A stretch of 64,000 nucleotides of DNA from Medakamo hakoo (taxonomy: Eukaryota > Chlorophyta > Trebouxiophyceae > Coccomyxaceae), in NCBI GenBank assembly GCA_026636295.1, contig CP089454.1, positions 434,001-498,000 on the forward strand. Reading direction: 5' to 3'. A model generated the notes under the pieces. It worked only from the letters and a program-made list of their open reading frames with translations, ran no database searches and was not told the DNA's origin. Positions within the stretch are counted from its first letter, which is position 1. Each line of letters begins with the position of its first letter. A program made the position numbers and the translations under genes. Of the stretch, positions 48,065 through 58,213 are shown in pieces.

Positions 48065-51000
48065 ATGGACGGCCTGGGCGCGCACGCGGGCCTGCCGCCG
48101 CCGCCCGGGCTGGACGTGGGGGCGGCCTCAGTCGCGGCCGCAGCGGCAGCGTCGGCCCGGCGGGCACGCCGGCGCCCGCCCCGCCCCGTCCACGCCCCGC
48201 CCTCGCGCGCCGCGCTCGCGGCAGCCCATGGAGCCAAGGCGCTCGTCGTCGCGGCCGCGGCCACGGCCCTCGCCCTGCGCGGCGCCGCGCCGGAAGTGTG
48301 GGGCGTCCTGTCCGTGTCCGTGTGGGCCCTGTACATCCTGTGCGCGTGCTGGCCGGGAGGCCAGGCCGTGGATGCGGCGGCGGTGGCGTCGGCGGCGCGC
48401 GCGGCGCGGCGCGCTGCCCGCGCTGCGTCGGCCGCTGCGGCCGACGGCGACGCCGCACCCCCGCCACCACCGCCCCCGCCACTCCCACCACGCCACACCT
48501 TCCTCCGCCCGCGCGCCCGGGGCTTGGCCGCCCTGTCGCCCTGGGACGTGCGCCAAGCCCTGTGGGGGTGCGCGTCCGCCGCCCTGCTCGCCAATTTCGC
48601 GCTCGTGTACGACCGCGACTTTCGCGGGTGGGCCGACGTCTTTTACTTTTGCGGCGCCCGCTTCCAGTACTGCGGCTGCGGCCTGCGCTGGAACGTCAAC
48701 GGCTGGACAAAGGCCGCCATCCTGTGGAATTTCGCGCTGTCCGCGGCCCTGGGCGTCCAAAAGCTGGTCATCACCGCCGGCCTGGGCGGGCTGCTCCCCG
48801 GCGAGGAGGTCGTCACGCGCGAGTCCTTCATCTCCGTCGCCTGGCGCCTGGTGCCGTACTGGCTCAACGCGTGGGAGCAGGCGTGGGGCGCGGAGTGCGC
48901 GAGCATGATGTTCGAGCTGCCCCACTTCGCGGCGGAGCTGCTGGTCGTCCTGCCCGTCGTCCAGGTGCTGTGCGCGCGGCTCAAAATTCTGGCGCTGCCG
49001 CCGGGGAGGGGCGCGGCGGCCGCCGCCGCGGCGGCGGCGGCCACGACGGACGCCCGCCGGACGGACGAAGCCGCCGGCCGCCCGTCCACGCCGCCTCCCC
49101 CGCCGCTGCTCGCCCCCAACATCCTGGCGGGGACGTGGGAGGCGGACCCGGCCCAGGCGCGGCTGGTGGGGCGGGCGCGGGCCAACAGCCGGGTGGTGGG
49201 CGCGGTCGTCGCGGCCGCCGCCGCCGCGGCTTTCAACGCACTGGTGGTGCCGCTGGCCCTGGAGTCCGCCGTCCTGGCCCACCCGCGCACGGCGCCGCTG
49301 CTGGCCGCGGGCGCGGGCGGGTGGCTGGACGAAGGCGGCGGGCGTGGTGGTGCGAGCGGCGGCGGCGGGGGTGGTGGTGGTGGCGGGTCGCTCCTGTCCG
49401 CACCGCCGTCCGCCCCGTCGGCCGCGCCCGCCACCGCCCCGTCCAGCTGGGTCGCGTCCCTGTGGGGCGGCGGCGGGCGGGGTGAGGCGGTCGCGCCGGA
49501 CACGGCGGGCGCGTCGTCCACCACCACCCCGCTGCCCACGTCGCGACTGCTGGCCGCGGCCGCCGCGGCCGGCGGCCAGCGCCCGCTCCCCGGCGGCGAA
49601 GCCTCGCCCGCGTCGGGAGCCGCCGCCATCGCGGCGACGCGGGCGGCGTACCTGGCCCGCGGCTGCCCTGCGGGGCCGCCGGGCGGGCGGGGTGTCGGCA
49701 GCCGGCGCGGCGGGCGCGGGCTGGGCGGCGAGGGCGGCGGCGCGCCCGGGGGGGGGCCGCCCGCCCCCACCTCGTCGTCCACCGGCGGCGGCGGCGCCGC
49801 CCCGCCCCTCCCGCCCATCCTGGCGTCCGCCCTGCGCCAGCACGCGGCCGAAATCACAAAGATGCGCCTACCCGAACACACGGCCCTCGTCCCGCTCGTC
49901 GAAGCCGCGCTCGCCCTCATGCGCCTGGCCTGCGAAAAGTTTTTCGTGCTGGCCGCCGTGCTGGCCGCCCACCTGCTCTTCCGCGACGACGTCCCGCGCC
50001 CGGCCCGCGCCCTCATCCGGGCCACGCACCGCCTGTCCTCGGCTTTCCAGCGCGTCATCCTGTACTCCTTCCCCGCCGTGTGCTGGGTGTACGGCGCGGG
50101 CGTGGTGTTTTCGGCCTTCGTGTCAGTCGTGTTTTGGGGCGCGCCTGCGCAGCGCGCCTGGGAAGCCGCGCGCAAGGCGGCCACCGTCGTCCGGCCCATG
50201 GGCTTGCGGGATGCGACGGCCGCCCAGGTGGAGCGGGCCAACCACCATTGTGCGGTCTGCTGGGGCGAGATGGGCGGGCCAGCGGCCGTGAGCGGCGGCG
50301 GCGGGCGCGGCGGCGGAGGCGTGACCGGCTCGGACGCGGCCGGCGCCTCCAGCGGCACCGACGGCGGCGGCGTGGCCGGCGCCCCGCCCTCGCCCACCCG
50401 CCGCGCGGTCACCACCCCGCGCCCCCTCCACGCCCCGCTGCGCCTGCTGGGCGCGGGCCTGGGCGGGTCGGGCGCCGGCGGCGCCGCGCTCGGCCGCGTG
50501 GCTGCCCGCCTGGTCGGCGCGGGCGGCGGCGCGGGCGCGGCCGCCGCGGCCGGCGGCCGACGCACCCCTCCCCGGTCCGGCCCGCCGGGGAAGGCCCTGC
50601 CCTGCGGCCACGCCTTCCACGAAGCCTGCATCCGCCGCTGGCTGGCCCAGTGCCACGGCCAGGGGCGGCGGCCGACCTGCCCGATGTGCAACGCGCTCAT
50701 CGCGCTGGAGGTGACGTACCGCCTCCCCTTGCTGTTCCCGCTGGGCGGCGGCGGCGGCGGCGGCGGTGGGGCGGTCCGCCTGGGCGGTCCGCCGCCGGCC
50801 CGGCCGCCCGGCCCGGCGCCCGTGGTGGGGGAGCCGGCCGGGACCGCGGGCGACCCGGGCGCGGGGGTGGGGCCGGCCACGCCTCGCGCTGCGCCGGCCG
50901 CCGCCGCCCCGCCCGACCCGCTGCCGCCCGGGCCTGCCGTGGCGCCGCCGCCGGCTCGGCCACTGGGTTGGGTCGCCCGCACGCTGGCCAGCCTGCGCGG

Positions 51001-51616
51001 GCGGCCGGCCACGCCGCCGCCTCCACCGGCCGCAGCGGCTCCAGCGGCCCGCGGGCCGCCGCCCTCCACCTCCGCCCCCTCCCCGCTCGCCGACACGCGG
51101 GAAGCCATCGTGGCCGGGCATTTCGCGGCCCTGGTTGCGGCCGGGCCTGCGCTGGGCGCCCTGGCGGCGCGGTCCGCGGGGGACGCGTCGGCCGGCGGCC
51201 CCCCGGGCGAGGCGGCCGAAGCGCGCGTCGCCCGCGCGCGTGAGATCCACGCGGCCGTCCTGGCCTGGCACCGGGCGGCGTCCATGCGGGCGGCGCTGGG
51301 CACGGCGACGGCCGCCCGCGCCGCCAGCCGGGCGGCGGAGGCGGCCGGTGGGCCCGGCGGCGCCGCCGCCGCCGCGGAGGCCGAGGCGGCCCGGGCGGAG
51401 CTGGCGGCCATTCGGGGGGAGGTCGACGACGCGGCCGTGCGCCGCGACGCCGCCTTTGACTTTTTGCGGGAGGCGATCGAGGCCGCGGCGGCCGCGCCGC
51501 CGCCGCCTGGCGGGGAGGCCGGTCCCGGTCCGCCTGGCGCACCGGCCAACCCGGCCGCCTCGCCGGAGACGCCCCGCCGGTCGCGCTTGGCTCGGCTGTT
51601 GCTGCGGGGCGGGTGA
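48065..51616 (+). CDS. large multispanning RING-finger protein (ER E3 ligase-like)
   Basis: Single exon of 3.55 kb, 1183 aa. About six to eight hydrophobic segments lie in two groups: KALVVAAAATALALRG, VWGVLSVSVWALYILCACW, ALLANFALVY, FAAELLVVLPVVQVLCA, VVGAVVAAAAAAAFNALVV, and later FFVLAAVLAAHLLF and SFPAVCWVYGAGVVFSAFVS. The RING is discontinuous: HHCAVCWGEMGG (about 730) and LPCGHAFHEACIRRWLAQC plus CPMC (about 845-880), with about 114 Gly/Ala/Pro-rich residues between the first two Cys pairs. Layout resembles ER ligases of the HRD1/RNF145/TRC8 kind. A C-terminal Ala-rich helix follows. The loop regions are poly-Gly/Ala, probably compositional. An ERAD-type role is inference. Confidence 0.74.
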   Translation: MDGLGAHAGLPPPPGLDVGAASVAAAAAASARRARRRPPRPVHAPPSRAALAAAHGAKALVVAAAATALALRGAAPEVWGVLSVSVWALYILCACWPGGQAVDAAAVASAARAARRAARAASAAAADGDAAPPPPPPPPLPPRHTFLRPRARGLAALSPWDVRQALWGCASAALLANFALVYDRDFRGWADVFYFCGARFQYCGCGLRWNVNGWTKAAILWNFALSAALGVQKLVITAGLGGLLPGEEVVTRESFISVAWRLVPYWLNAWEQAWGAECASMMFELPHFAAELLVVLPVVQVLCARLKILALPPGRGAAAAAAAAAATTDARRTDEAAGRPSTPPPPPLLAPNILAGTWEADPAQARLVGRARANSRVVGAVVAAAAAAAFNALVVPLALESAVLAHPRTAPLLAAGAGGWLDEGGGRGGASGGGGGGGGGGSLLSAPPSAPSAAPATAPSSWVASLWGGGGRGEAVAPDTAGASSTTTPLPTSRLLAAAAAAGGQRPLPGGEASPASGAAAIAATRAAYLARGCPAGPPGGRGVGSRRGGRGLGGEGGGAPGGGPPAPTSSSTGGGGAAPPLPPILASALRQHAAEITKMRLPEHTALVPLVEAALALMRLACEKFFVLAAVLAAHLLFRDDVPRPARALIRATHRLSSAFQRVILYSFPAVCWVYGAGVVFSAFVSVVFWGAPAQRAWEAARKAATVVRPMGLRDATAAQVERANHHCAVCWGEMGGPAAVSGGGGRGGGGVTGSDAAGASSGTDGGGVAGAPPSPTRRAVTTPRPLHAPLRLLGAGLGGSGAGGAALGRVAARLVGAGGGAGAAAAAGGRRTPPRSGPPGKALPCGHAFHEACIRRWLAQCHGQGRRPTCPMCNALIALEVTYRLPLLFPLGGGGGGGGGAVRLGGPPPARPPGPAPVVGEPAGTAGDPGAGVGPATPRAAPAAAAPPDPLPPGPAVAPPPARPLGWVARTLASLRGRPATPPPPPAAAAPAARGPPPSTSAPSPLADTREAIVAGHFAALVAAGPALGALAARSAGDASAGGPPGEAAEARVARAREIHAAVLAWHRAASMRAALGTATAARAASRAAEAAGGPGGAAAAAEAEAARAELAAIRGEVDDAAVRRDAAFDFLREAIEAAAAAPPPPGGEAGPGPPGAPANPAASPETPRRSRLARLLLRGG

Positions 51617-51750
51617 GGGCAGGTGGGATGGAGCGCAGAGTGTGGGTTGAAGTTTGTGTGTGTCACGTCCCTGGGCGAAGCAGCGTGTGTGTGTGTGTGT
51701 AAAAACAAAAAACGAAAGGGACGACCTGAAACATCTACTCTTCGTCTGCT

Positions 51751-54700
51751 TTACACGGCTGCGACGCCGCCCGGCGCCAGACGGCCGCGGCCACCCACGC
51801 CTGGACGGCGGCGGCGGTCTCCTGGCGCATCGTCGTCGCTCCCGCCGCCGGCCGCGGCGCCGGCGGCCGCAGGTTCACCGCCGCCGTCGGCCTCCCCGCC
51901 GCCGCCTCCACCGCCACCGCCACCGTCACCACCACCACCAAACACCGCGTCCGCCAACCACCCGGGCAGGTCCGCCACGCCCACGCCCTCCTCCTCGCCC
52001 GCTTCTTCGCCCGCCAGCAACCGCACGCGCGCGGTGCCGGCCGCGGCCAGGCCGGCCGGGTCGAGCGTGACCAGGGCGGACGCGCGGGACCTCTTGGCCA
52101 GGTCGTACGCGGCCCGGCCACCGGTGTTGTTGCCGGTCAGCGTGGCGGCCCTCAGCCCGGCCCGGCGCAGCGCGGCGACCAGGTCCAGGCGTTCGGTCAG
52201 CAGGCCGCCCCCGCCCCCGCCGCGCGCGGACACGACGGCGTCCAGCCGCGGCGCGGGCGGTGGAGCCGGCGCGTCCTCGTCCGCGGCTTGCCAGCCGTGG
52301 CCGCGGTGGTGGGCGGCCGGCTTCACCGGCAGCAGGGCCGCGATGCGGCCCAGGTTGAGGGACGCGCCCACGGCGCCGGGCGGCGGCGGCGCGCGCGCGG
52401 CGGCCGCGCCGCGCGGCCACAGCGCGCGGATGAGGGGGTCGTACCGCCCGCCCACAGCCAGGAGGGGGGGTGGGGGTGGCCGCGCCGGTTCGGCCTGGCG
52501 GCCGGGCCGGTGGGGCGGCGGCGGCGGCGGCACTGCGGGCGGCGGCGCGTGGACGGCAAAGACGCAGCCCCCAAAATAATCGGCCGGCGGCGCGAGCAGG
52601 GGGTCGACCGTCAGGCGGCCGGGCGCCAGGCCCTGGGCGGTCAGCGCGGCGCGCAGGGCGTCCAGGGCCGCGAGCGGGCGGGCGGCGGGGTGGTCGGCGG
52701 CGGCGGCTGGGGAGGGGCCCAGCCCACGGCGCCAGCCGGACGCGGCGCCCCCGGCCGCACTCCCAGGCGGGGGCGCGCCCAGCGCGCCCGCCACGCGGTG
52801 CAGCGCGCCCGCGGCTTCGCCCGGCACGGCCAGGGCAAGCTTGCGCAACGCCGTAACCGCCCGGCCGGACAGCCCCAGCCCAGCCAGCGCCGCCCGGGCG
52901 GGGGGCCAGGCTTCGGCGCGCGCGCGCGCGTCGCCGGGCGCTTCTGCCAGCACGCCGGCCAGGGCGGCGAGCGCGCCCCGCCGCAGGGCGGCACCGTCTC
53001 CGCCGGGCGGCGGCGCCACGCCGGCTGAGGCCAAGGCAGCGCGCAGCAGCGCCGGGTGGCCCAGCCGCACGGTCGCCCCCCTGCCCACGCCGCCCGGCAG
53101 CCGGTCGAGGGCGTCCAGGACGGCGAGGACGACCTCCGCGTCCGCGGCCGCGTCGTCGGCGACGGACGGGGGCGCGGCCGCGTCCGCCCTCGGCGTCAGG
53201 ATATCCAGGTCGGCCTGGAGCTGGGAGCGGGGCAGGCCCCGTCCCACGCCACGGCGGCGGACGGGCCCGATCTCGAAGCGGCGGACGCCGTCGGCGCCCG
53301 GCGCAGACGCGCGACGGGCGAGCCAGGCGGCAAAGGGCCCGCGCATCTCGTAGCGCAGGCACAGCAGGGAGCCGCCCGCGGAGATGGCGAGCGCCGCGTC
53401 GGGCGGCGGGGCTGGAGGCGCGTAGCCCACCTCCGCGGACGCCATGGCGACCGCGCCGCGCAACGTGAAAGCCGCGCGGGCCGCTGCCGCGGCGCGGGCC
53501 GCGCGCGGGTCGGGCGCGGGTTCGGGCGCGCCCGCCGCTTCGTCCGGCGACGCGCCCAGGTCGGCGCCGCCCGGCGCCACGCCCAACAAGGCGGCCACCA
53601 GGCGGTCTTGGAGGTCCGGCGCGTCCGGCAGCGACCGCACCAGGTCCGACACGGCTTCATCCTCCAGCCGCGGCGGCAGCAGGTCACTGCCCAGCACTTG
53701 CGCGGCCGTCGGCCGGTCGGCCGGGTTTTTGGCGACCAGCCAGGACACGAGGCGGGCCGGGCCGTCGCCCACTCGGTCGGCCCACTCTGGTGGGGGCGCG
53801 CCCTTTTCCCGCAGGGCCCTCAACGCGCCCACCCGCTCCATGGCCGTCGCAAACGGGCCGTTGAACACCTCGAAAAACACGACCCCGAGGGAGAACACGT
53901 CGCACCGACCGTCGTAGGACGGCCACCCCTCCGCGACTTCGGGGGCGATGTACAGCGCGGTGCCCACGAGCCCAGTCGCGTCTGAGAAGGCGGCGGTGGC
54001 GTCGGAGTGTGGGTGGGAGGGGGGAGGGGGCGGCCCGCCACCGCCGCCGCCACCGCCACCGCCGGGCGGGGGGGCGGGCGGCGCGGGAGCCTTCCCGCCC
54101 GCCGCCGCGCCGGCGACAAAGCGCGCGAGGCCCATGTCCCCGATCTTCAAGTCGCCGCGCGCGTCCAGGAACAGGTTGGACGGCTTGATGTCCCGGTGCA
54201 GGATGCCGGCCGAGTGCAGGGCCGCCAAGCCCGCCAGGCACTGGCGGAGGAGGGCCCACCCGTCGTCGACCGTCAGGTCGCCCGCGTCCAGCGCGGCGCG
54301 CAGCGTGCGCGGGCACAGCTCCATCTGAATAAACAGGATTTGCATGCGGCGCTGGGGCGGGTTGGTTGGAGGCGGGCCGCCGCCGTTGCCGGCGGGCGTG
54401 ACGCCCCCATCGTCGGACGAACTGTCGGCGGCGGCGGCGGCGTCGGCGTCGTCGGCGTCGCAGTTGCCGGGGCGGGATTGCCAGAAGCCCCTCCCCGCGG
54501 TCGTCGTGTCGCCGTCCACCGTGGTCGCGACAGCGGGCGTGGTGGACGGCGACGCGGACGCCAGCCAGTCGGTCGAGGTGGAGCCGACCCGGCGGGCCGG
54601 GTCCGCGGCCGCGCCGCTGGTCGTCGTCGCCGTCGCCGTCGCGCCACCACCACCACCACCCCACTCACCGCCCTCCTCACCCGTCCCCGCATCCCACGGC

Positions 54701-56514
54701 AGCGCACCCAGGCCGCCGCGCACCGCCGCGGCGCGCAAGCCGCCCTCTCCACCAGTCCCAGCAACGGGCACGTCTTCCAGCCAGGCCTGGAAAAAACGGA
54801 CGATGTGCGCGTGCTGCAGCCGGGACAGCGTCGCGACCTCGCGCAGCACGCGCGCGGCCGACCCGCCCGTCCCCCCTCCCGGCAGCCCGATCTTCTTGAT
54901 GGCGTACCGCCGGCCGTCCAGCCGGTTGATCGCCGCGACGACGACGCCAAAGCCGCCCCGGCCCAGGACGCCCGGCAGTTCGTCAAAGTCGGAGGCGTAC
55001 CGGGAGGACGGGAGGCGGGGCGCGGGCTGCTGGGGTGGGGGTGGGAGGGGTGGTGGCTGGGCCACGGCCGCGGCCGCGGCCGCGCTGCCGGGCCGGGCGG
55101 CGGCCAGCGCCCGGGACGGCGCCGCCCAAAAGGCCGGGACGGGCGCGGAGGAGCCTACGACGCGGGCGATGGCGGCGTCGAGGGCCGGCGTCGACTCCCG
55201 GCCGAGCACGGCGGGCGCCCAGCGGGGCAGGACTCCTGTCGCAGCCAGGTCGGCCGCGAGCGCGGCCAGCGTGGTGTGGTGTCCGTCGCCTGGCAGCGCG
55301 CCGGACGCGGCCGCGAGGCGCAGGGCCTGGCAGAGCGCGAGGTCGCGTTTCAGGGCACGCAGGGCGGGCGGGCCGACAGGCCCGCCGCCGTCCGTGCTGC
55401 CGCCCTCCCCCGCCAACAGCGCGGCCAGGCCGCCAAAGGATGGGCCATCGCCCGCCTGGTCGGCGTCGACCGACGCGCACCGGGCAGACGCGCCGCCGCC
55501 GCCGCCGCCCGTTCCTGCCCCACGCCCGAGCACGCCGCCCGCCGCCCGGCCCGCGGCAACCAGGCCCGACGCGGCCGAGCGCAGCATGCCGGAAATGGAC
55601 GCGCCGTCACCGCCTCCAGGTGGTGGCAGGATGGGCGGGACGCGCGGCGGGGGAGGCGGCGGGGGTGGAGGCGGCGGCGCGGGCACGGTGGCAGGTTGCG
55701 CCGCCGCCTGGGCACGCGCGGGCGGAGGCGCGGGCGCAGCCGCCCACACGCCGCCGCCTTCGTCCGCAAACAGGCCGCCGCCGCCGCCCGCCCAGGCGGC
55801 CTGCCACCCGTCGTCGCCAGCAGCAAAGGAGAAGGAGGGACCGTCGCCGGCGCCGCCCGTGCCGCCGCGCAAGGCCGCAGCCTCGCGCGCCATGGCCTCA
55901 TCCCACAGGGACGGTTGCGCCGACGCGGCCGCCGCGTCGGCTTCCGCCGCCGCAGCCGCCGCCGCAGCCGCGGCGGCGGCCTTGGCCGCCGCGACTGCGG
56001 ACGCCTGGAGAGGGACCAAAGCGTCCGCGGCGGCCGTGGCCAAGGCAAAGCCGACGACCTCGCCGCCGGCGCAGAGGTCCGCCGCGGCCGCGGCCAGGCG
56101 TTCCTCCAGAGCGGCCGCGTCGCGTGGGGCCAGTGCGCGCCGGGCTTCCACGCGCACGGACGGCACCGCGCCTGGAGCTGGGTAAACTGGCGCGTCCGGG
56201 TCGGCGTCGTCGCCCGTCCGCACTTTGGGAAAGCGCAGCTTGACCGCGGCCTCGACCAGGGCAGCAGAGGTGGTGGGCGTGGTGGCGGCAGGGCCGCCGC
56301 CTCCGCTTGCCTCACCCGCCAGGCCCGCCGGCGGCAGCACGGCAATGGTGCAGCCCAAGCCGTCGTCGTGGCGGGTGAACGCGTCGCCGTAGATGGCCTC
56401 TAAAGCCAGCAGCTCTTCATTCGCGGCCTCGCCGGGCGTGGGCGGCGGGCGGCGGTGGTGGTGGTGGGTTGGCCCGCCGCCGCCGCCGCCGCCACCGCCT
56501 TTCTTCTTCGCCAT
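51751..56514 (-). CDS. GCN2: GCN2-type eIF2-alpha kinase
   Basis: Single exon of 4.76 kb, 1587 aa. GCN2 senses uncharged tRNA and phosphorylates eIF2-alpha. Domains: RWD (about 25-145, ANEELLALEAIYGDAF) for GCN1 binding; long Ala/Gly/Pro region; protein kinase (about 508-940) with LGRGGFGVVVAAI, catalytic Lys in YAIKKIG, LREVATLSRLQHAHIVRFFQAW, a low-complexity insert, LHRDIKPSNLFLDARGDLKIG, DMG in place of DFG, and the activation segment TGLVGTALYIAPEVAEG typical of GCN2; a histidyl-tRNA-synthetase-like region (about 1030-1560) with motif remnants YEMRGPFAAWLAR and GGRYDPLI. No pseudokinase is seen, as in plant GCN2. The start ATG at 56514 (MAKKK) is preferred to an upstream in-frame extension. 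It is divergent from the J-domain gene. Confidence 0.93.
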   Translation of the reverse strand: MAKKKGGGGGGGGGPTHHHHRRPPPTPGEAANEELLALEAIYGDAFTRHDDGLGCTIAVLPPAGLAGEASGGGGPAATTPTTSAALVEAAVKLRFPKVRTGDDADPDAPVYPAPGAVPSVRVEARRALAPRDAAALEERLAAAAADLCAGGEVVGFALATAAADALVPLQASAVAAAKAAAAAAAAAAAAEADAAAASAQPSLWDEAMAREAAALRGGTGGAGDGPSFSFAAGDDGWQAAWAGGGGGLFADEGGGVWAAAPAPPPARAQAAAQPATVPAPPPPPPPPPPPRVPPILPPPGGGDGASISGMLRSAASGLVAAGRAAGGVLGRGAGTGGGGGGASARCASVDADQAGDGPSFGGLAALLAGEGGSTDGGGPVGPPALRALKRDLALCQALRLAAASGALPGDGHHTTLAALAADLAATGVLPRWAPAVLGRESTPALDAAIARVVGSSAPVPAFWAAPSRALAAARPGSAAAAAAVAQPPPLPPPPQQPAPRLPSSRYASDFDELPGVLGRGGFGVVVAAINRLDGRRYAIKKIGLPGGGTGGSAARVLREVATLSRLQHAHIVRFFQAWLEDVPVAGTGGEGGLRAAAVRGGLGALPWDAGTGEEGGEWGGGGGGATATATTTSGAAADPARRVGSTSTDWLASASPSTTPAVATTVDGDTTTAGRGFWQSRPGNCDADDADAAAAADSSSDDGGVTPAGNGGGPPPTNPPQRRMQILFIQMELCPRTLRAALDAGDLTVDDGWALLRQCLAGLAALHSAGILHRDIKPSNLFLDARGDLKIGDMGLARFVAGAAAGGKAPAPPAPPPGGGGGGGGGGPPPPPSHPHSDATAAFSDATGLVGTALYIAPEVAEGWPSYDGRCDVFSLGVVFFEVFNGPFATAMERVGALRALREKGAPPPEWADRVGDGPARLVSWLVAKNPADRPTAAQVLGSDLLPPRLEDEAVSDLVRSLPDAPDLQDRLVAALLGVAPGGADLGASPDEAAGAPEPAPDPRAARAAAAARAAFTLRGAVAMASAEVGYAPPAPPPDAALAISAGGSLLCLRYEMRGPFAAWLARRASAPGADGVRRFEIGPVRRRGVGRGLPRSQLQADLDILTPRADAAAPPSVADDAAADAEVVLAVLDALDRLPGGVGRGATVRLGHPALLRAALASAGVAPPPGGDGAALRRGALAALAGVLAEAPGDARARAEAWPPARAALAGLGLSGRAVTALRKLALAVPGEAAGALHRVAGALGAPPPGSAAGGAASGWRRGLGPSPAAAADHPAARPLAALDALRAALTAQGLAPGRLTVDPLLAPPADYFGGCVFAVHAPPPAVPPPPPPHRPGRQAEPARPPPPPLLAVGGRYDPLIRALWPRGAAAARAPPPPGAVGASLNLGRIAALLPVKPAAHHRGHGWQAADEDAPAPPPAPRLDAVVSARGGGGGGLLTERLDLVAALRRAGLRAATLTGNNTGGRAAYDLAKRSRASALVTLDPAGLAAAGTARVRLLAGEEAGEEEGVGVADLPGWLADAVFGGGGDGGGGGGGGGGEADGGGEPAAAGAAAGGGSDDDAPGDRRRRPGVGGRGRLAPGGVAAV

Positions 56515-56862
56515 CGCGTGACTAGACGCGTACGCGACACGCACGCGTCTCTGCCCCCTCAGGCGGCTGGGGAGGAGGGGTGTGGCAGGCGGGGAGGCGC
56601 GCGCTTGGTTCGCCCTTGCGACGATGCATTGTCTGCGCAGCAAAGGCCGCGCACGGGCTGTCGTGTCAGTGCCTCACTCTTTTATTTCGTCGCGGGGGGG
56701 GCAGGGGCGCCGCGCCCTCTCTCTCACTCACGCGCTCACGCCCGTCCTTCTCCTTGGCGGGCGCATCGTGCGCGCGACCCGGACCGCGCCCTCGCGGGGT
56801 GCCGAGGCCCCGCACGCCAGCGCCCCTTTCGTGTGCGCGCCAAACCAAAAAAAGCACTCCCA
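56515..56862. promoter_or_regulatory. divergent intergenic GCN2 / J-domain gene
   Basis: A 348-base spacer holding both promoters. It has a T-rich patch near 56680-56690. I see no gene. Confidence 0.45.
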
Positions 56863-58104
56863 ATGGACGCGTCCGCCCTGGCCGCGGCCGTCCTGGCCTC
56901 GCCGTCCAACCCACTGGCCGCGCTGCACCCATCAGGCTCGGCTGCGCCACCCGCTGCCCTACGTGCCGCCTTCCGCCGGGCCGCTTTACTCCTGCACCCG
57001 GACAAAAACGGGTGCCCACACGCACGCGCCGCGTTTTCGGCACTGAGCGCGGCCATGGCGGCGCTTGAGAACGCGGGTGGCTGCGGTCTGGGCGCTGCCA
57101 CTGGCCCCGCCTGGACTGGTGGCGGCGGCGGACCCGGCCACAGCCGGTGGTGGTGCTCCTTTGGCGCTGGACCAGCAACGACAGCTGCACCACCGCCGCC
57201 GCAGCCAGGCGACGAGCGCCCTCGGCGCCCGTCCGACCCGGCCAGTGATGGTGGCCGCCCCAGCAGCCGGGGTCCCAGCCCCGTTGACCCGTCGCCTGGC
57301 GGTGGGGGCGGCGCGGTGGACGCGGCCCGGGCGGCGTGGGCGGCGGCGCGCGGCGGCGGCGGTGGTGGCCCACCCGCTGTCGCGCGGCAACCCCTCCGCC
57401 CGCTCGCTCAAGCCGCCGCCGCCGCGGCCTCGGCGCCCCCGCCAACCGCCTGGACGGCTGCGCGTGCACCGCCGCTCTCGACCGTGGCAGACGCGGCCGC
57501 CGCCGTCGCCGCGGCCGTCGCGTCGACGGTCGGCCCAGCTCCTCCAGCCGCACCGCCGCCCGCCGCTGCTGCCCCGCCGGCCGCGGCGGCCAAGGCCCGG
57601 TGGGCCGCGCCCGCCGCCCGGCCGGCTGCAGCCGCCGCAGCACCCGTGGCCGTGGGCGGCGGGCGGGGTGGGCGTGGGGCGGCGTTGGCTGCCGCGGGAG
57701 CGGCCGCTGCCGCGCGCGCGGGAGCGGCGCCGCTGCCGCGCCGCGCGCGGCACTGGGCCTCGCCCGTGACCTCGGACGACGAGGACGACGACGGCAGCGA
57801 GCGCAGCTGGTCGCCCTCGCCGCGCCAGACGCGCGGGCGGGCGGGCGGCATCGTTCGGCCGGTGCAGCCGCCGCGGCCCCGGCCAGGGCCTCTACCACCA
57901 CCACCGCCTCCACCTCAACCTCGCGGGCGCGGGCGGGCGGGGTGCGCGGCAGTCCTTTCTTCGTCGTCGTCGTCCGAGGAAGACGGGACAGACTCCATCG
58001 ACACGCCCAGTGATGATAGTGACAGCAGCGATAGTGACAGTAGGCGGAGGGCGCGGGGCCGTGGTGGTGGCCGGCTCCGGCGGGTGCGCGCGCGACGGGT
58101 GTAA
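56863..58104 (+). CDS. J-domain-like protein with low-complexity body
   Basis: Single exon, 413 aa. Residues about 10-65 look like a compact J domain: NPLAALHPSG, LRAAFRRAALLLHPDKNG with the HPD needed to stimulate Hsp70, then ARAAFSALSAAMAALENAG. The rest is Ala/Pro/Gly-rich, then Ser/Asp-rich (ASPVTSDDEDDDGSERSWSP, and a run of SD repeats) and ends in a basic RGRGGGRLRRVRARRV. Acidic serine clusters followed by a basic end suggest casein-kinase-2 targets and nuclear localisation. No known multidomain family is recognisable. The J domain lacks a clear Tyr-rich helix I. Length and homology away from the J domain cannot be judged. Confidence 0.6.
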   Translation: MDASALAAAVLASPSNPLAALHPSGSAAPPAALRAAFRRAALLLHPDKNGCPHARAAFSALSAAMAALENAGGCGLGAATGPAWTGGGGGPGHSRWWCSFGAGPATTAAPPPPQPGDERPRRPSDPASDGGRPSSRGPSPVDPSPGGGGGAVDAARAAWAAARGGGGGGPPAVARQPLRPLAQAAAAAASAPPPTAWTAARAPPLSTVADAAAAVAAAVASTVGPAPPAAPPPAAAAPPAAAAKARWAAPAARPAAAAAAPVAVGGGRGGRGAALAAAGAAAAARAGAAPLPRRARHWASPVTSDDEDDDGSERSWSPSPRQTRGRAGGIVRPVQPPRPRPGPLPPPPPPPQPRGRGRAGCAAVLSSSSSSEEDGTDSIDTPSDDSDSSDSDSRRRARGRGGGRLRRVRARRV

Positions 58105-58213
58105 GGAGAGTCGCGCACCCCCACGCCCCCCACCCTCTCCTCACTGCAGCGTTCTCTCTATGCGCGTCCCGCGCGCAACTCGGTCCGCTTCACAGGCCGC
58201 TCCCGCCGCCTGG

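Noticed and set aside
48643-51708. About 1,020-codon open frame opposite the large RING protein
   Set aside because: Shadow of a low-complexity G+C-rich gene. The forward strand has clear RING and membrane segments.
54007-56403. About 800-codon open frame opposite GCN2
   Set aside because: Antisense shadow: the reverse strand encodes kinase and RWD motifs without interruption.
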